From assembly GCA_039111635.1 (NCBI GenBank), contig JBCAQO010000003.1, positions 3,162,001-3,226,000 on the forward strand: a stretch of DNA of 64,000 nt. The letters run 5' to 3'. Every line of letters begins with the position of its first letter. Position 1 is the stretch's first letter. Source of the DNA: Heterobasidion occidentale (Eukaryota > Basidiomycota > Agaricomycetes > Russulales > Bondarzewiaceae). Both the position numbers and the translations under genes were made by a program. Below the pieces are notes generated by a model that made no database searches, was not told the DNA's origin, and saw only the letters and a list, made by a program, of their open reading frames with translations. Of this stretch, positions 33,720-45,760 are shown piece by piece.

Positions 33720-33975
33720 CATCGATGCTGTTTCTACTCTTCCTCGCTCTCATAAACGTTCAAATCGGTGTTCGGGCGATCTCATCCGTTCCCCTGCGAT
33801 GACATTCACAAGCCGAGAACGATGGTGATCATCATTTGGACTTCCATCATGACCATCTGGGTAGCCATACATCCGAATGTTCCACATCTTGGCGACGATG
33901 CCGTCAAAATTGTTCGCCGTTGCGCGCGGTCGATGAAGCTTGCCCTGATGGCAGGCAACCATCATGGTGTCTGTC
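33720..33975 (+). pseudogene. relic of the orphan membrane-protein family (compare 7130-8609)
   Basis: One frame reads MLFLLFLALINVQIGVRAIS, like the signal peptide MMLVLFALVIFHFGVLAIP of the gene at 8609. After a frame change it reads RTMVIIIWTSIMTIWVAIHP, then NVPHLGDDAVKIVRRCARSM, matching RTIWSIVWTCVAT...WVAVHPNIP and RRARLMILALVA. The similarity ends at about 33960. It is a 5' fragment only, with at least one frameshift. Confidence 0.65.
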
Positions 33976-34189
33976 ATTCCTTGTGCTTGTATGTGCCTCT
34001 CGGATCACTCAATCCTGCAACATACGTACTCGACGGTAGATTGGGCTACATTTCTGCCCCGCCTTTGGTATTCAGTTTGCATCTTGTTCCTCCTTACCAT
34101 CTACTTCTCGTGGTAGGTAGCACACTGGATGTTACATGTTCTCTATTATTATCAATGACAAAAGACCATAGAAATTCCTGTTAATTCCA

Positions 34190-37100
34190 ATATGTGGTCT
34201 TTCCCTCTCGAACTCGTTCTGGAATCTATTTCTCGGACGAAAATCGAGCTTTTTCGAGTTTGTGCCGGCGTGGTCGTCTTTTGCGGACGATTACTGGAAA
34301 CTCTTACCAAAGTAGCCTGAAGGTCGGCATTGGTCCGATATCGCCACCTCATGTCGGAGTGCGAATTAGGCACCGTTTCTTTTGTCCCACCAGTCATCTT
34401 ATCGAACATTGAGAATATACGAGATACCTGCTAGACCGCCGCTGGATGCGACACAGAAAGGAAGTATTAATATCGCTGACGCTTGCGCATGAGGCCACGA
34501 GGGTCGCTTTTTGGATGTCTTTCGGCTCTCTTCCGGATCTGTTCTGCTTGCACCCCATCATCTTCAGTGCGGTGAGTGAGGCGTTTCTAAGATTCTTCGG
34601 ACATTTCGGGCTGAGGGTAGTCCGACGCCACGTTTCTGCAGGTGATATCGATTGCGAGCATAGTAGCTGTGGCTCGCAAAGACCGCCAGCTGCGCCTGTG
34701 CGTGTATCCCCTCTGCCTTGAGTGTTTTCTCTGATCGAACGATACCCATTAACATACTACTCTCCTTTTTATACTCCTATGCGACAGCGAGCCGCACCTG
34801 GTTCTAGCACACTGGCTCTGACATGCTTTGTGGGCGTTGATCCATGAAAGAGGGCTACAAGTGCGCTTCTAGACCTGGACTGCGAGTGATAAGGCGGCAC
34901 ATTAGGATTCATCGTCATTCCTCTTTCAGGGATGCATTTTTTGACGTTGCATTTCCGATGGTAGCGCCGCCATCATCACAATTTGATTTTGATGCTACGC
35001 GCGCAACGAGCACCGGTCGACGACGAGTCGTCGCTTGAAGGTGCGCTTCAGGGACGCTGATGGATCGTTGTATGCTAATCAACGAACATGTAGTATGCTG
35101 AAGATGATCAGTTGAAGCTTCAGAAACGTGTTCCGGCCAGTCAAGATTATCTGGTGTAATGGGCGCAGCGACAGTGCGGTGCATAGGGCTTGGGCAGGTC
35201 GGAGCCTTGAATTTTGAGGGAAGAGCACACCCTTGCGCCTCCTTGCAACGCCTTATCCCACCATCAGATCGTCTGAAGTCTCTAAGCATGCTTTTCTCGT
35301 CCGTCTGACCTCCGCTCAGACACGCGCCTCGGAAACAACCGAGGAGTGTGACGGATCATAGAAGCGCGCGAATTCCGAGACGCGGAACACCGAGCACGAT
35401 TTCGGCGACTGCCAGGCATCTCATGCGACAGGTTTTGGAACAACAGCTATCAGTTCATTAGGAGATCGACCAGCCCTCGAAGAATCGTGATATGGGGCAG
35501 GAGACATGCTCTTCCAGGATAGCTCTCGGTATTTCGCAGCGCGGGCTGGCTCTACTACTGGGGAGGTCTGAGAGCTTGTGGGTGATTAATGAGTATGATC
35601 TGCACCTGCGTTGTGTTTGCCTTTCTCATGTGCATTTTTAGACTCAGTTCACTCTTACCATCCCAACGACCGATGAGCGTTCTCTTACATCTCTTCACCA
35701 CCCGAGTTGTGTGTGTACAATGGCCACCACGTCAAGAGTTGGCGTCCTGATCAGTGACGCAGAGACATTTTTCACTGCCAGACAGCGCACATAATCTCAG
35801 ACGTGACTCCGCAGACATTTGCGGGAGTATCCGTAGATGTCAGCGCTAGCCTTAATGTATGCACAAGGCAGAGAACGTACGTCCAATGATCTGCGTTCAT
35901 TTATGTATTCCATGGAGACGCAGGCAGTGTTCGCTGAAGGCTCAGGAACTGTAAGGTCCGTCATGAATGACCAGTCTGCTTCCTCGTTAGATTCAGGCGG
36001 CTCATTGCTGGCTGCAATGTGTTGTCCTGATCATGTACCAGGTTTGACGCTTATTATTTTCTTTTTCATTTCACTGAGCTAGTACTTATGCTTGATACCG
36101 ACCTTTTTGTGCAGGAGGCCCTCGAGCTGACCCCTGCTTTCCTTGAAATCTACCATGGACAGTCTAAAACTTCACGATTACTCCGACCCCACTTCCGCTG
36201 TACTGTCTGATATAAAGGAGCGAGCCGACTCGCCTCGTGCTCAAGAGAGTAATTTGCGCCCTTGGCTGGCCATCATGGGAGGGTACAGCCTAAACAGCTT
36301 ACTAGTATCTTCATACTCATCAATGGCCGGTTCTCAGTTGGATCACCATTTTCTGCATCGGAGGCCAGACCAGGTCGTTCGGCGTATTCCAAGACCTCTA
36401 CACACGTTCTCATACCGCTTCTGCGTCCGAGATTAGTTGGATCGGCTCTTTAGAGTTTTTCTTTATGTTGGCGGTAGGACTCCCAGCTGGAAAGCTGCTG
36501 GACATGGGATACTTCAAACCGGCATTCTTTGCAGGCTCTCTCCTTTATGTCTTTTCGTGCGTGATCAGATCTCAAGTGTCACAAAGGGCGACCTTTAATG
36601 AACACCACTGTATCCAGCTGTTTCATGCTCTCCCTCGTCCGTCTTGACCAGTATTACCAGGTCTTTCTCTGCCAAGGCCTTGGAATGGGCATCGGAGGCG
36701 GATTGCTCTATCTCCCTGCTCTTGCTATTCAAGCTCATCATTGGAAAGATCATCGGGCGTTTGCACTTGGTGTCGTCTCATCCGGTATGACAATTTCATC
36801 ATTTCGTCGAGGAAATATCTAGCTCATCCACTATGTTGCGGACTTCAGGATCCTCTGCCGGCGGGATAGTCTTTCCTATCATGCTCAATCGCTTGTTTCA
36901 CGGCTCCATTGGCTTTGCTTGGGGTGTTCGTATCAGTGCGTTCCTCGTTCTCGGTTTGCTCGTCATAGCGAACTTGGTGATGCATCCGGGGCACTCTGCG
37001 TCAAACGAGGTATCTCCGACCACCCCGCCTGGTCAGAGGATGCAAAAGATTCTCAATGATGTACCCTATATGCTCTTCGTTTTGGGGTACATCACTTACA

Positions 37101-38560
37101 TACCGATTACACGAACAGTACTGATGTTGGCATCTTTCAGGGTATTTTGTGTCAATTGGGGCCTTTATTTTCCGCGTGAGTGGATTCAGTCATATGCGAC
37201 AGTAATATAGAAGATTTCACTTATCCGATCATTTCCAGTTTTCTATCTCCAACTCTATGCGACCGACCACGGTGTGAAATCTTCCGTGGCATTTTATACG
37301 GTGCAATCCTTAGTGCCTCCGATTCGATTTTGCGATCACACAATCTGATCTTTCCTTCCCATTCTAGCAAGCCATGATGAATGCTTCTTGTATCATAAGT
37401 TATTTCATCTGCGGATTCTTAGCAGATGTTGTAGGGCCGTTCAACATCTTCACTCCCGCCTGTCTCGGAGCTGTAGTCCTGCTCTTCGGTATGCTTAGAG
37501 TGAAGACTCCCCCCGCTATCATCGCTTTCGCTCTTTTGTATGGTTTCTTTGAGGCTGCATGTGCGTAACCTCTCTTTATGGGTTCATGGCATCATAACAC
37601 TGGCAATGATTTCATAGACTTGGCAATGCTGACACCGATCGTGGTGTCGCTCACTGAAGATAAAGATGAAATAGGGTTCGTCGTTTTGGTCGCAGGATTG
37701 AGTCCATATACGCTGGGAACTTACTTAATACATTCAGTCAGCGTTTAGGGTTCGCATTTTTTGTCACAGCTTTTGGCGCCCTTCTCGGCACGCCTGTGGA
37801 AGGTGCACTCCTCGGACAAACATTTCAATGGCATCGTGCCATGATCTTTAGTGGGGTGCGTGTGCACGCTTCGATCACTTCGTGCTCGTGCTGAAGTGCA
37901 GCATTTTGCTTCTCAGCTGATGTGCTTCAGCGGCACCTGCCTGGTCGCAATCTCCCGCCACATCGTTTCTCGGAGAAAGCGTACTCAACTCGTTTAGACT
38001 TTCAAATACGCTAGAGTAGGGCCTGAACTGAGATAAGTTCGCGCACACGCCCACTTCACACAAACGTTTTCCGAGAACTTTGAGAGTGTATCGAGTGCGA
38101 TAGTTAAATACGGGTCCTCAGGCCGAGATGAGTACAAGTTCAATTCATGAATCATTGCGTTGTACGCTTGTACGAACCATATTTACCGAATCCACTTCAT
38201 AGTCACCCAGTCTTGTTGATACTAGGAGAAAATCGTTTCGGCTCCAGACGTTAGGGTCTCTGGATAAGACTGAGGCAAAAGTATCGATCAAAAGTTGCCA
38301 GATCATTGCGATGCTTCCGTATACTATGTATGCAACGAACTCAAACAGCGCTCCTCATTTCCCACTGATATTTTTTGGCTGCATCAAGGCAGCAGCTGAG
38401 GCGTAATTGAACCTTATCTTCCCCAGCACCAGCAGCTCGCCCGACGAGTACGCACTGGATATCTCCGTGAAAATATCGGCATCTTCTGCGATCACATGAA
38501 CGACTGAGACTGCCTCCCTGACCTGAAATATCAACTCAATAGTCGAAGATCGATTCGTGT
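34190..38560. repeat. duplicated unit A (upstream block plus transporter copy 2)
   Basis: Aligns with unit B (about 38600-41990) with gaps. Near-identical landmarks: TTTTGAGTTTGTGCC, GGCATTGGTCCGATATYGCC (34328 and 38711), TTCTTTTGTCCCA, GAATGCGACACAG-type sequence, CTGACGCTTGCGCATG, GTGAGTGAGGCG and CACCATCAGATCGTCTGAAG (35260 and 39423). The upstream block has no intact gene; a short peptide MWSFPLELVLESISRT near 34193 is faintly F-box-like. Spacing between units drifts from about 4.4 to 4.0 kb because of indels. Confidence 0.8.
36155..37997 (+). CDS. MFS transporter, monocarboxylate type, copy 2
   Basis: Exon structure parallels copy 1 (655-2535). MDSLKLHDYSDPTSAVLSD starts at 36155, then an intron to GWITIFCIGGQTRSFGVFQ and SWIGSLEFFFMLAVGLPAGK. 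GMGIGGGLLYLPALAIQAHH and GSSAGGIVFPIMLNRLFHG follow, and later exons encode LFYLQLYATDHGVKSS, ICGFLADVVGPFNIF and a last exon ending RRKRTQLV. All junctions I checked keep the frame, so it appears intact. Where copy 1 has VGRAVCGFLAD, this copy has ISYFICGFLAD. The Gly-Arg pair of the MCT motif is lost, which could change or abolish transport. It is closer to copy 3 than to copy 1. Confidence 0.8.
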
Positions 38561-38599
38561 GCAGCGTGAAAGGATGACCTAGGGCACGAAAGAAAATAA

Positions 38600-41500
38600 G
38601 AAAATCAGTGGTGCTGCAACAGGAAACGCGCTTTTGAGTTTGTGCCAGTGTGGCTGTCGTTTGCGCATCATTGCGGACATTTCTACCGAAGCAGCCCCAA
38701 ATCCGGCATTGGTCCGATATTGCCACCTCGGAGCACCAATTAGGTGTCGTTTCTTTTGTCCCATCACGACCGCCATGTTTAGAGATTCGAGAATATACCA
38801 GATATCTGCTAAACCACCGCTGAATGCGACACAGCAAGGAAGTTTTTACTTGGCTGACGCTTGCGCATGGGTGTTGCATTTTTCTTTTTGACGCCTGTCC
38901 CAGGCACCTCCCGTGGTCGCACTCCACCATCTGTGGTGTGGTGAGTGAGGCGTTTTCTTCGGACAATTCGGGGATAAGGGAAGTTCATGGCCAGGCTGGA
39001 CGCCACGTTCCTGCAGGTGACGTCGAATGTAGCTAGGGATAGTGGCTGTGGATGTGGCTCGCAAAGGCCGCCAGGCTCTAGCTGCTCCCCGTGCGTGTAT
39101 ACCCTCTGCCCTGAGCGTTCTCTCTGATGGAATGATACCCGTTTACATACCCCTCTCTAGCACACTGGTTCTGACATGCTTCGTGGATGCTGATCCATGA
39201 ATGCGGGCTACAAGTGCGCTTCTAGACCTGGACTGCGAGCGATCAAGCGGCACATTGGGTTCATCGTCAGTTCTTCTTCCAGGATGCATATCTTGACATT
39301 GTATGTCCGATGGTAGTGACGCGGCAGTGCGGTACATGGAGCTTGGGCAAGTCGGAGCCTTGGAGTTTGAAGGAAGAGCACACCCTTGTGCATCCTTGCG
39401 CTTCCTTGCGCCTCCTTATGCCACCATCAGATCGTCTGAAGTCTCTTGGCACGCCTTTCTCATCTGTCTGGCCTCCGCTCAGACACGCCCCACGGAAACG
39501 ACCGAGGTATGTGACGGATAAGGATGCGCTGGAATTTTGAGAGGCGGGACACGTAGCACTCGGCGACTGCCAGGAACTCTCATCCGACAGACTTGGAACA
39601 GCAGCCATCAGTTCAACAGAAAATCGACCAGTCCTCGGAGAATCTTGATATAGAGCAGGAGACATACAATAGCTCCCGGATTGTCGCAGCGCGGGCTGGA
39701 TCTACTGGGGAGGTCTGAGAGCTCGTGGGTCATTAATGAGTATGATCTGCACCTTCGTTGTATTTACCTTTCTCATGTGCATCTGATAGACGCAATTCAC
39801 TCATGACATCTCAACGACCTTCGCGAGAGTATCCGCAGATGTCGACGCTCTGAAGTATACCCAAGGCAGACAATATACGTCCAATGATCTGCGTTCATTC
39901 ATTCATGTATCCCATGGAGACGCAGGCGTTGTTTGTTCGATGCTCAGAAATTGTGACGTCCGTCCTGGATGACCAGTCTGCTTCCTCGTTAGATTCAGGC
40001 GGCTCACTGCTGGCCTGCAGTGTGCTGTCCTGATCATGTACCAATTTTGACGCTTATGATTTTCTTTCTCATTTCACTGAGCCAGTACTTATGCTTGATG
40101 CCGACAGTTCTGCAGGACACCCTCAAGCTGACCCCTTGCTTTCATTGAACTCAAGCATGGACAGTTCAACGCTTCATTATCACTCAGACCCCACTTCCGC
40201 TATGCCATCTGATACAAAAGAGCAAGCCGACTCGCCTCGTCAAGAGAGGAATTTACGCCCTTTGTTGGCCGTCATGGGAGGGTACAGCCTAAATAGTCGA
40301 CTAGTATCTTCATACTCATCAATGACTGGCTCTTAGTTGGATCGCCCTTTTTTGCATCGGAGGCCAATCTAGCTCGTTCGGCATATTCGAAGACCTCTAC
40401 ACTCAGTCGCATACCGCTTCTGCATCCAAGATTAGTTGGATCGGTTCTTTACAGTTTTTCTTGGTCGGGGTGTCAGGACTCCCAGCTGGAAAGCTGCTGG
40501 ACATGGGGTACTTCAAACTGACTTTTTTCGCAGGCTCTGTCCTATATGTCTTTTCGTGCGTGATATAGGATGTCGTGCAAACGTCGACCTTTACTGAACA
40601 CCACTGTATCCAGCTGTTTCATGCTCTCCCTCGTCCGTCTCGACCAGTATTACCAGATCTTTCTCTGTCAAAGCCTTGGAATGGGCATCGGAAGCGGCCT
40701 TCTCTATCTCTCTGCTCTTGCTATTCAAGCTCATCATTGGAAAGAACGTCGGGCTTTTGCGATTGGTGTCGTCCTATCGGGTGTGATTATTTCATCATTT
40801 CGTTTAGAAAATACACTGCTCATCCACTATGTTGCGGACTTCAGGATCCTCTGCTGGCGGGATAGCCGTGCCTATCATGTTTAATCGCTTGTTTCACGGC
40901 TCTATTGGCTTTGCTTGGGGTGTTCGTATCAGTGCGTTCCTCATTCTCGGCTTGCTCATCATAGCGAACTTGGTGATGCATCCGGGGAGCTCTGCGCCGA
41001 ATACGGTATCTCCGACCACCCCGCCTGGTCAGAAGATGCAAAAAATCCTCAGAGATATACCCTATTTACTCGTCGTTTTGGGGTACATCCCTTGCATACT
41101 GATAACACGAGCAGTTCTAACGCTAGCATCCTTCAGGTATTTTGTGTCAATTGGGGCCTTTATTTTCCGCGTGAGTGGTTTCAGCATATGCGATAGTGAT
41201 GTCGAAGCTTTCACTTATCCGATTCTAGTTTTCTATCTCCAACTCTACGCGACTGACCACGGTGTGAAATCTTCCGTGGTGTTCTACACGGTAAGAATTA
41301 TTGGCACCTCCGATGCGATATTGTGATCGCACGAGTTGATCGTTCCTTTCTATTCTAGCAAGCCATAATGGATGCTTCTACTTTTATAAGTCATTTCATC
41401 TGCGGATTCTTAGCGGATGTTGTAGGGCCGTTCAACGTCTTCACCCCCGCCTGTCTCGGAGTTGTAGTCTTGCTCTTCGGCATGCTTGGAGTCAAGACTC

Positions 41501-41990
41501 CCCCCGCTATCATCGCTTTCGCTCTTTTGTATGGTTTCTTTGAGGCTGCATGTGCGTAACCTCTCTTTATGCGCTCATGAAGCCATAACACCGGCAATAA
41601 TTTCACAGACTTGGCAATGCTGACACCGGTCGTGGTGTCGCTCGCTGAAGATAAAGATGAAATAGGGTATGTCGTCTGAGTCGCAGGATTGAGTCCATAG
41701 ACGCTGGGAATTGACTTGATACAATCAGTCAGCGTTTAGGGTTCTCATCTTTTGTCACAATTTTTGGCACCCTTCTCGGCACGCCTGTGGAAGGTGCACT
41801 CCTCGGACAAACATTTCAATGGCACCGTGCCATGATCTTTAGTGGGGTGCGTGTGCACGCCTCGATCACTGCACGCTCGTGCTGAAGTGCAGCACTTTTC
41901 TTCTCAGCTGATGTGCTCCAGCGGCACCTTCCTGGTCGCAATTTCCCGCCACATCGTTTCTCGGAGAAGGCGCACTCAACTCGTCTAGAC
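38600..41990. repeat. duplicated unit B (upstream block plus transporter copy 3)
   Basis: Second member of the tandem segmental duplication (see 34190-38560). The non-transporter part, 38600-40156, holds no intact gene. Confidence 0.8.
40157..41988 (+). pseudogene. MFS transporter, copy 3, with a one-base loss at a splice acceptor
   Basis: Starts MDSSTLHYHSDPTSAMPSD and follows the copy 2 exon pattern (GIFEDLYTQSHTASASKISW, GMGIGSGLLYLSALAIQAHH, GSSAGGIAVPIMFNRLFHG). At the acceptor near 41137 copy 2 has CAG followed by GGTATTTTGTGTC, while this copy has CAG followed by GTATTTTGTGTC, one G fewer. The next exon then reads YFVSIGAFIFR instead of VFCVNWGLYFP, and the following exon joins out of frame. 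Everything downstream (FYLQLYATDHGVKSS, FICGFLADVVGPF, the ending RRRRTQLV-like exon with stop at 41986) is otherwise well kept. It is probably a young pseudogene or an assembly indel; alternative splicing cannot be excluded. Confidence 0.65.
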
Positions 41991-43321
41991 TTCCAGATAC
42001 GATTTAATAAGCTCTTTGTCGGCGCCTTTCTGAAGATAAGCTACGTGCTCGTGGTCGTTTTCTTGCCGCATCATGTCCGTGTTCGGGCTACTCGGTCAAG
42101 TGACGGATTCTAGTATAAGGCCAGCGCTGTTAGTGAATATCTAGCTTGACGAGTTTAATTTAACGGTACCTCTTTCAAAACTGGTCTCTGCGGAAGCAGC
42201 ATCCAAGCAAGCCGAAGTTCGAACATTCTTCAATTTTTTATTCTTCATTGTTAGCATGACTATACTGGTCAAGAGATGTACAAGGGTTCGAAAGCGCAAC
42301 ATGGACAAACCTGCAATTTGAAAAGCATGCGGTTGAGTCTGCTGGATTAATTACTTAAATAAAATAGACGGGGAGGTCTTGTGGTAAGTAGAGCTTCGAA
42401 AGTCGTGTATGGAACACTCGTAGTTCGGCAGATGAAGATGGAGCTTCTGACATAATTGTTTTCTGCAACCCGCGGTCATCGCCATTCGAGGGTCGGGTCA
42501 GTGTCGGGTCACCATGTCACAACATGTGTCACATTTCAGCGGGGGCGGCGGAGGCGGCCCGCCAGCCTTTTCCACTCATTCGAACGAATCTCCTCAGCTC
42601 CTCAGCTCGCGTTTCTACAGGGTTTTTATTTATTCATACTTCCTCATCGTATCCCCTCAGGATCAGCGACCATGAATGCGTGATACCTCCAAAACATTGT
42701 GGGGTGGTCATGTCTTAGTGCGGGAGCCGTTGACGAGCTTGTTGCAGTCTTGTTGCCCATCGCGGCGGTTCTGGTGCGTGCGCGTGTCAGGCCGCCTCTG
42801 GTACGCCTCAATCTCTCGTATACTTGAGTTAGGACGGCACACCCGGATCGACAACGTTGGAATATGTCGTCTCGACACGGCTCGTTAGTGCAAGCAGACT
42901 TATCGATGATCCCTCTGTATTCGAAAATCGGACTCACGGCGCAGGACATATTCCTTTTTGAAATCTCTCAATTCGACAGTCACGCGAAAAAAAAGATCTG
43001 GGGAGATAAATTACTTCTGCACAGCGTCTGCATGTCCACTGGGTGCGTAGAAGAGTTAGCTTTCTGTCAGGCCGAAGGGAGGAATGTTTGCCATTCCGTA
43101 TCTTGCTGCTCTGCTCGCCCTGTTGTCCGAAATATCTACTCTTTCCGGGATCGTGACGTGCCAGCGAATTTCCAGCAAGTTCTTGGGCAACATCCATACA
43201 TGATGACTTCAATGATTTAACCTTGATGTCGTGCTCGGTAAGTAGGCAGTACACTTGAACTGATATATAAACTCACTGCACTTTGTCCTGTCCACCAGAT
43301 GAACTACCTGTACACACTGCT
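41989..43321. other. intergenic region without a recognised gene
   Basis: No gene is seen. The first 100 bp still resemble the unit A 3' flank (TGAAGATAAGCTACGTGC near 42042 against GAACTGAGATAAGTTCG), then similarity stops. The short open frames between 42456 and 43254 have no family features. Confidence 0.5.
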
Positions 43322-45760
43322 CTACCAGTCCCGTACAAGTGTAAAGCCACCCTCGAATCCCATGGGTGCGATCAACGTCGATGTTTCTCGCCAGCGGCCA
43401 ACCCAGAAGTCACCCGCATGGACGTAGCCTCGCAAGATCCAGCGACCTGTGCGCGCGGCGAGGGCATCGATCTGATTTTCCAGGCATGCGTACGCCCAAA
43501 AATGGTCGATCAGAGCGGGAAACGCGTGTAAAGAAATATAGCCAAGGAGGTAAGCAAATAGGCAAAACCACACGGCACCGAAGGAATGCGAGGTTAATCC
43601 AGGACATTGTACGCACAGGATATCGCACAACCATCACCAGCCCGTCCTGCAAGCGTACACGCCCAAAGAACCCAAACCGACCCCATGCTGCGTCGTGTAC
43701 TTCGCCCGTCTTTCCACCAATGACCAGGTCGAGCCCACACGGTCAACGTCAGCAGAGGATCGTACAGGAAGAATTTAACAACAATCCACGCACCTCACCG
43801 ATGATGAGGATGTCATTCACTCCGCTCTGAATGTGTTCCATCTGTTCCGTGTCTTCCTCCTGACCTTCCTCCTGACCTTGTCCTTCTTGTCCCTCTATAT
43901 CCTCTTCCTCGCCTGCGCTGTCCATCCCGTCGGAACCCACTCCGCTGTCCAAGCTCCTGATCCTTTCCATCCCTTCCTCACAATACGGCATCTCAGAATC
44001 TTCGCTCATGAACCGATAATAGACATGTGTCGTGTCCACCACCGGATCATAGATTTCTACCATGTCCCGGTGCCAGTCCTGTTGCCCGCATGAAGGAGCC
44101 TTCAGACCAAAAGTCTCCAGAATGCAGAGCTTGTTCCTCCTCACCTCGAGCTCTAGGTTTATTTCTCTAGGCACAAACGCTCTCATTGCTTCCCCCTCGC
44201 CGGCGCCGGCGCGAAGTGGCGTATTGGGGGCGAGACAATGATATTCGCGGAGTGTCGCGAAGAGCGGGCGATGCTTCGTGTGCGACTCGCTAATGATACG
44301 CGCCGGTGTCTGTGGCGCGGTGTCCGCAGATGCGTCGTGGGCGATCGAGAGAGTGGGAGCAATATTGTCTCCGCCACCATTGTTGCCTGGTATCTGGACC
44401 TGGACCTGTGGGACATGAAAAACGGTGAACTGAGAGATCGTGGTTGAGTATCAATCTAGAGCGCATAACGGCACAACCCAAGATACTCCACCTCGACACT
44501 CGGCGAAATATCTAGGTATCACGCACCGCTAGTAGCCCAGTCCACGCTCCAGACATCGTACCGGCGTATACATCCGTCCAACCGCTGGCGTGTTGGACGA
44601 AAACACTGCCCAGGGATCCCCGCAAGCTACAGTGCGCTTCCAATCTTTCTCCTGCCGTTCGCTTGGTGGGCCGTCATCTCTGTCATGGTCGTACGCGAGC
44701 CTCGGTGCGTCGAGCCATAGTCGGAGTGAGTTGGCTCGGGACTCTCGTCGTCATCGTCGTCGCTTTCATGCCGCATCTTCTCCTTCGTCTGCGCCTGTAT
44801 GAATGCGGCGACGAGAAGTGTTGCACCGGGCACGAGCGGGGGTGCGGCGAGAGTGAGGGTTCGACCAGCATAGGTGACGATCCGGATGGGAGGGAGGGAG
44901 AGTGATCTAGCTGTGTCTGGTGAAGCTTGAGGAATGAACTCGGTGGCAGGGAAGTAATAGGAGGGATACTACAAAGGGGTGTTGATGAGAGTACAACAGA
45001 CAGGCGGCGATGGGTAAACTCACCTGGAAGCCGTGAGCAATGAATGGGACAAACACGCGGATGACACTCTCCCGCGCCTCGTGAGTCATTTCTTCTATCT
45101 GTTCTGCTTACATCCAGGGCAAAAACTCACAAACCATGCTACAAAATCCGTAGCGATCGCCCACTTACCTGCCGTCGTTGTCAGCCATAAGAGCCAACAC
45201 ACGAGGCTCATGACTTCAATGTTCTCCGGCGTGCGTGCGTACCACAGTCCGCGGCGACCCCTCGTGCGGATGACGTTCCACAGGAAGCGAGGGAGTGCGG
45301 CGTACTGAAGAAGTTGTGCGTGGTTCATGTGGTCATGCTCCAGGAGCATCGTGTAGGCAGTCCACAGGTTCGTTGTGAGCTTCGTATCTACCTCTGAATC
45401 CTCGTCCGCACGCCTGCCGGTGCTGTGATTGAAGTGCGCTCGCCTGATCTTCGTCAGGATCTCGCACCTCTCCCGCATGGCGCCCGCCATCACGCCAGGG
45501 GCATCCACCCGATGCCTCCCGAACCTGCGGTGCAGGGCGTCCGCATCGAATCGGACAGGAAATGCATACGCGGCGAGGAGCGGGAGCGCTGGAGCGAGGA
45601 TTCCATAGATCGTGCGGGAGGTAAGGAGGAGAGCAAGGATTGATGCAGGAGGGCCGAAGAGGGGTAAAGTCGTGGTGAGCAGATGGAGGGCGATAGTGTG
45701 GAGAAGCTCTGGGGGCAGTCGTTCGAGGGTCGGAGTCGTGGCGACTTTGAGTGTGGACAT
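43322..45760 (-). CDS. large F-box protein with conserved basidiomycete C-terminal region
   Basis: Multi-exon gene. Exon 1 (45760 to about 45167) starts MSTLKVATTPTLERLPPELL, an F-box, followed by ILALLLTSRTIYGILAPALP and a helical region. A GTAAGT intron joins LTTT to EQIEEMTHEARESVIRVFVP, and the next joins HGFQ to YPSYYFPATEFIPQA. The 44890-44530 exon region has RIVTYAGRTLTLAAPPLVPG and later, in another frame, DWKRTVACGDPWAVFSS and GTMSGAWTGLLA. Then come IPGNNGGGDNIAPT...LREYHCLAPNTP, an acidic Glu/Gln tract (about 43920-43830), TGEVHDAAWGRFGFFGRVRL and a final exon, GRWILRGYVHAGDFWVG, ending VRDW. In this family the protein is thought to be an SCF substrate adaptor, though the C-terminal part has no known function. 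Two apparent frame changes (about 44750 and 44545) need an intron or single-base corrections. Confidence 0.75.
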
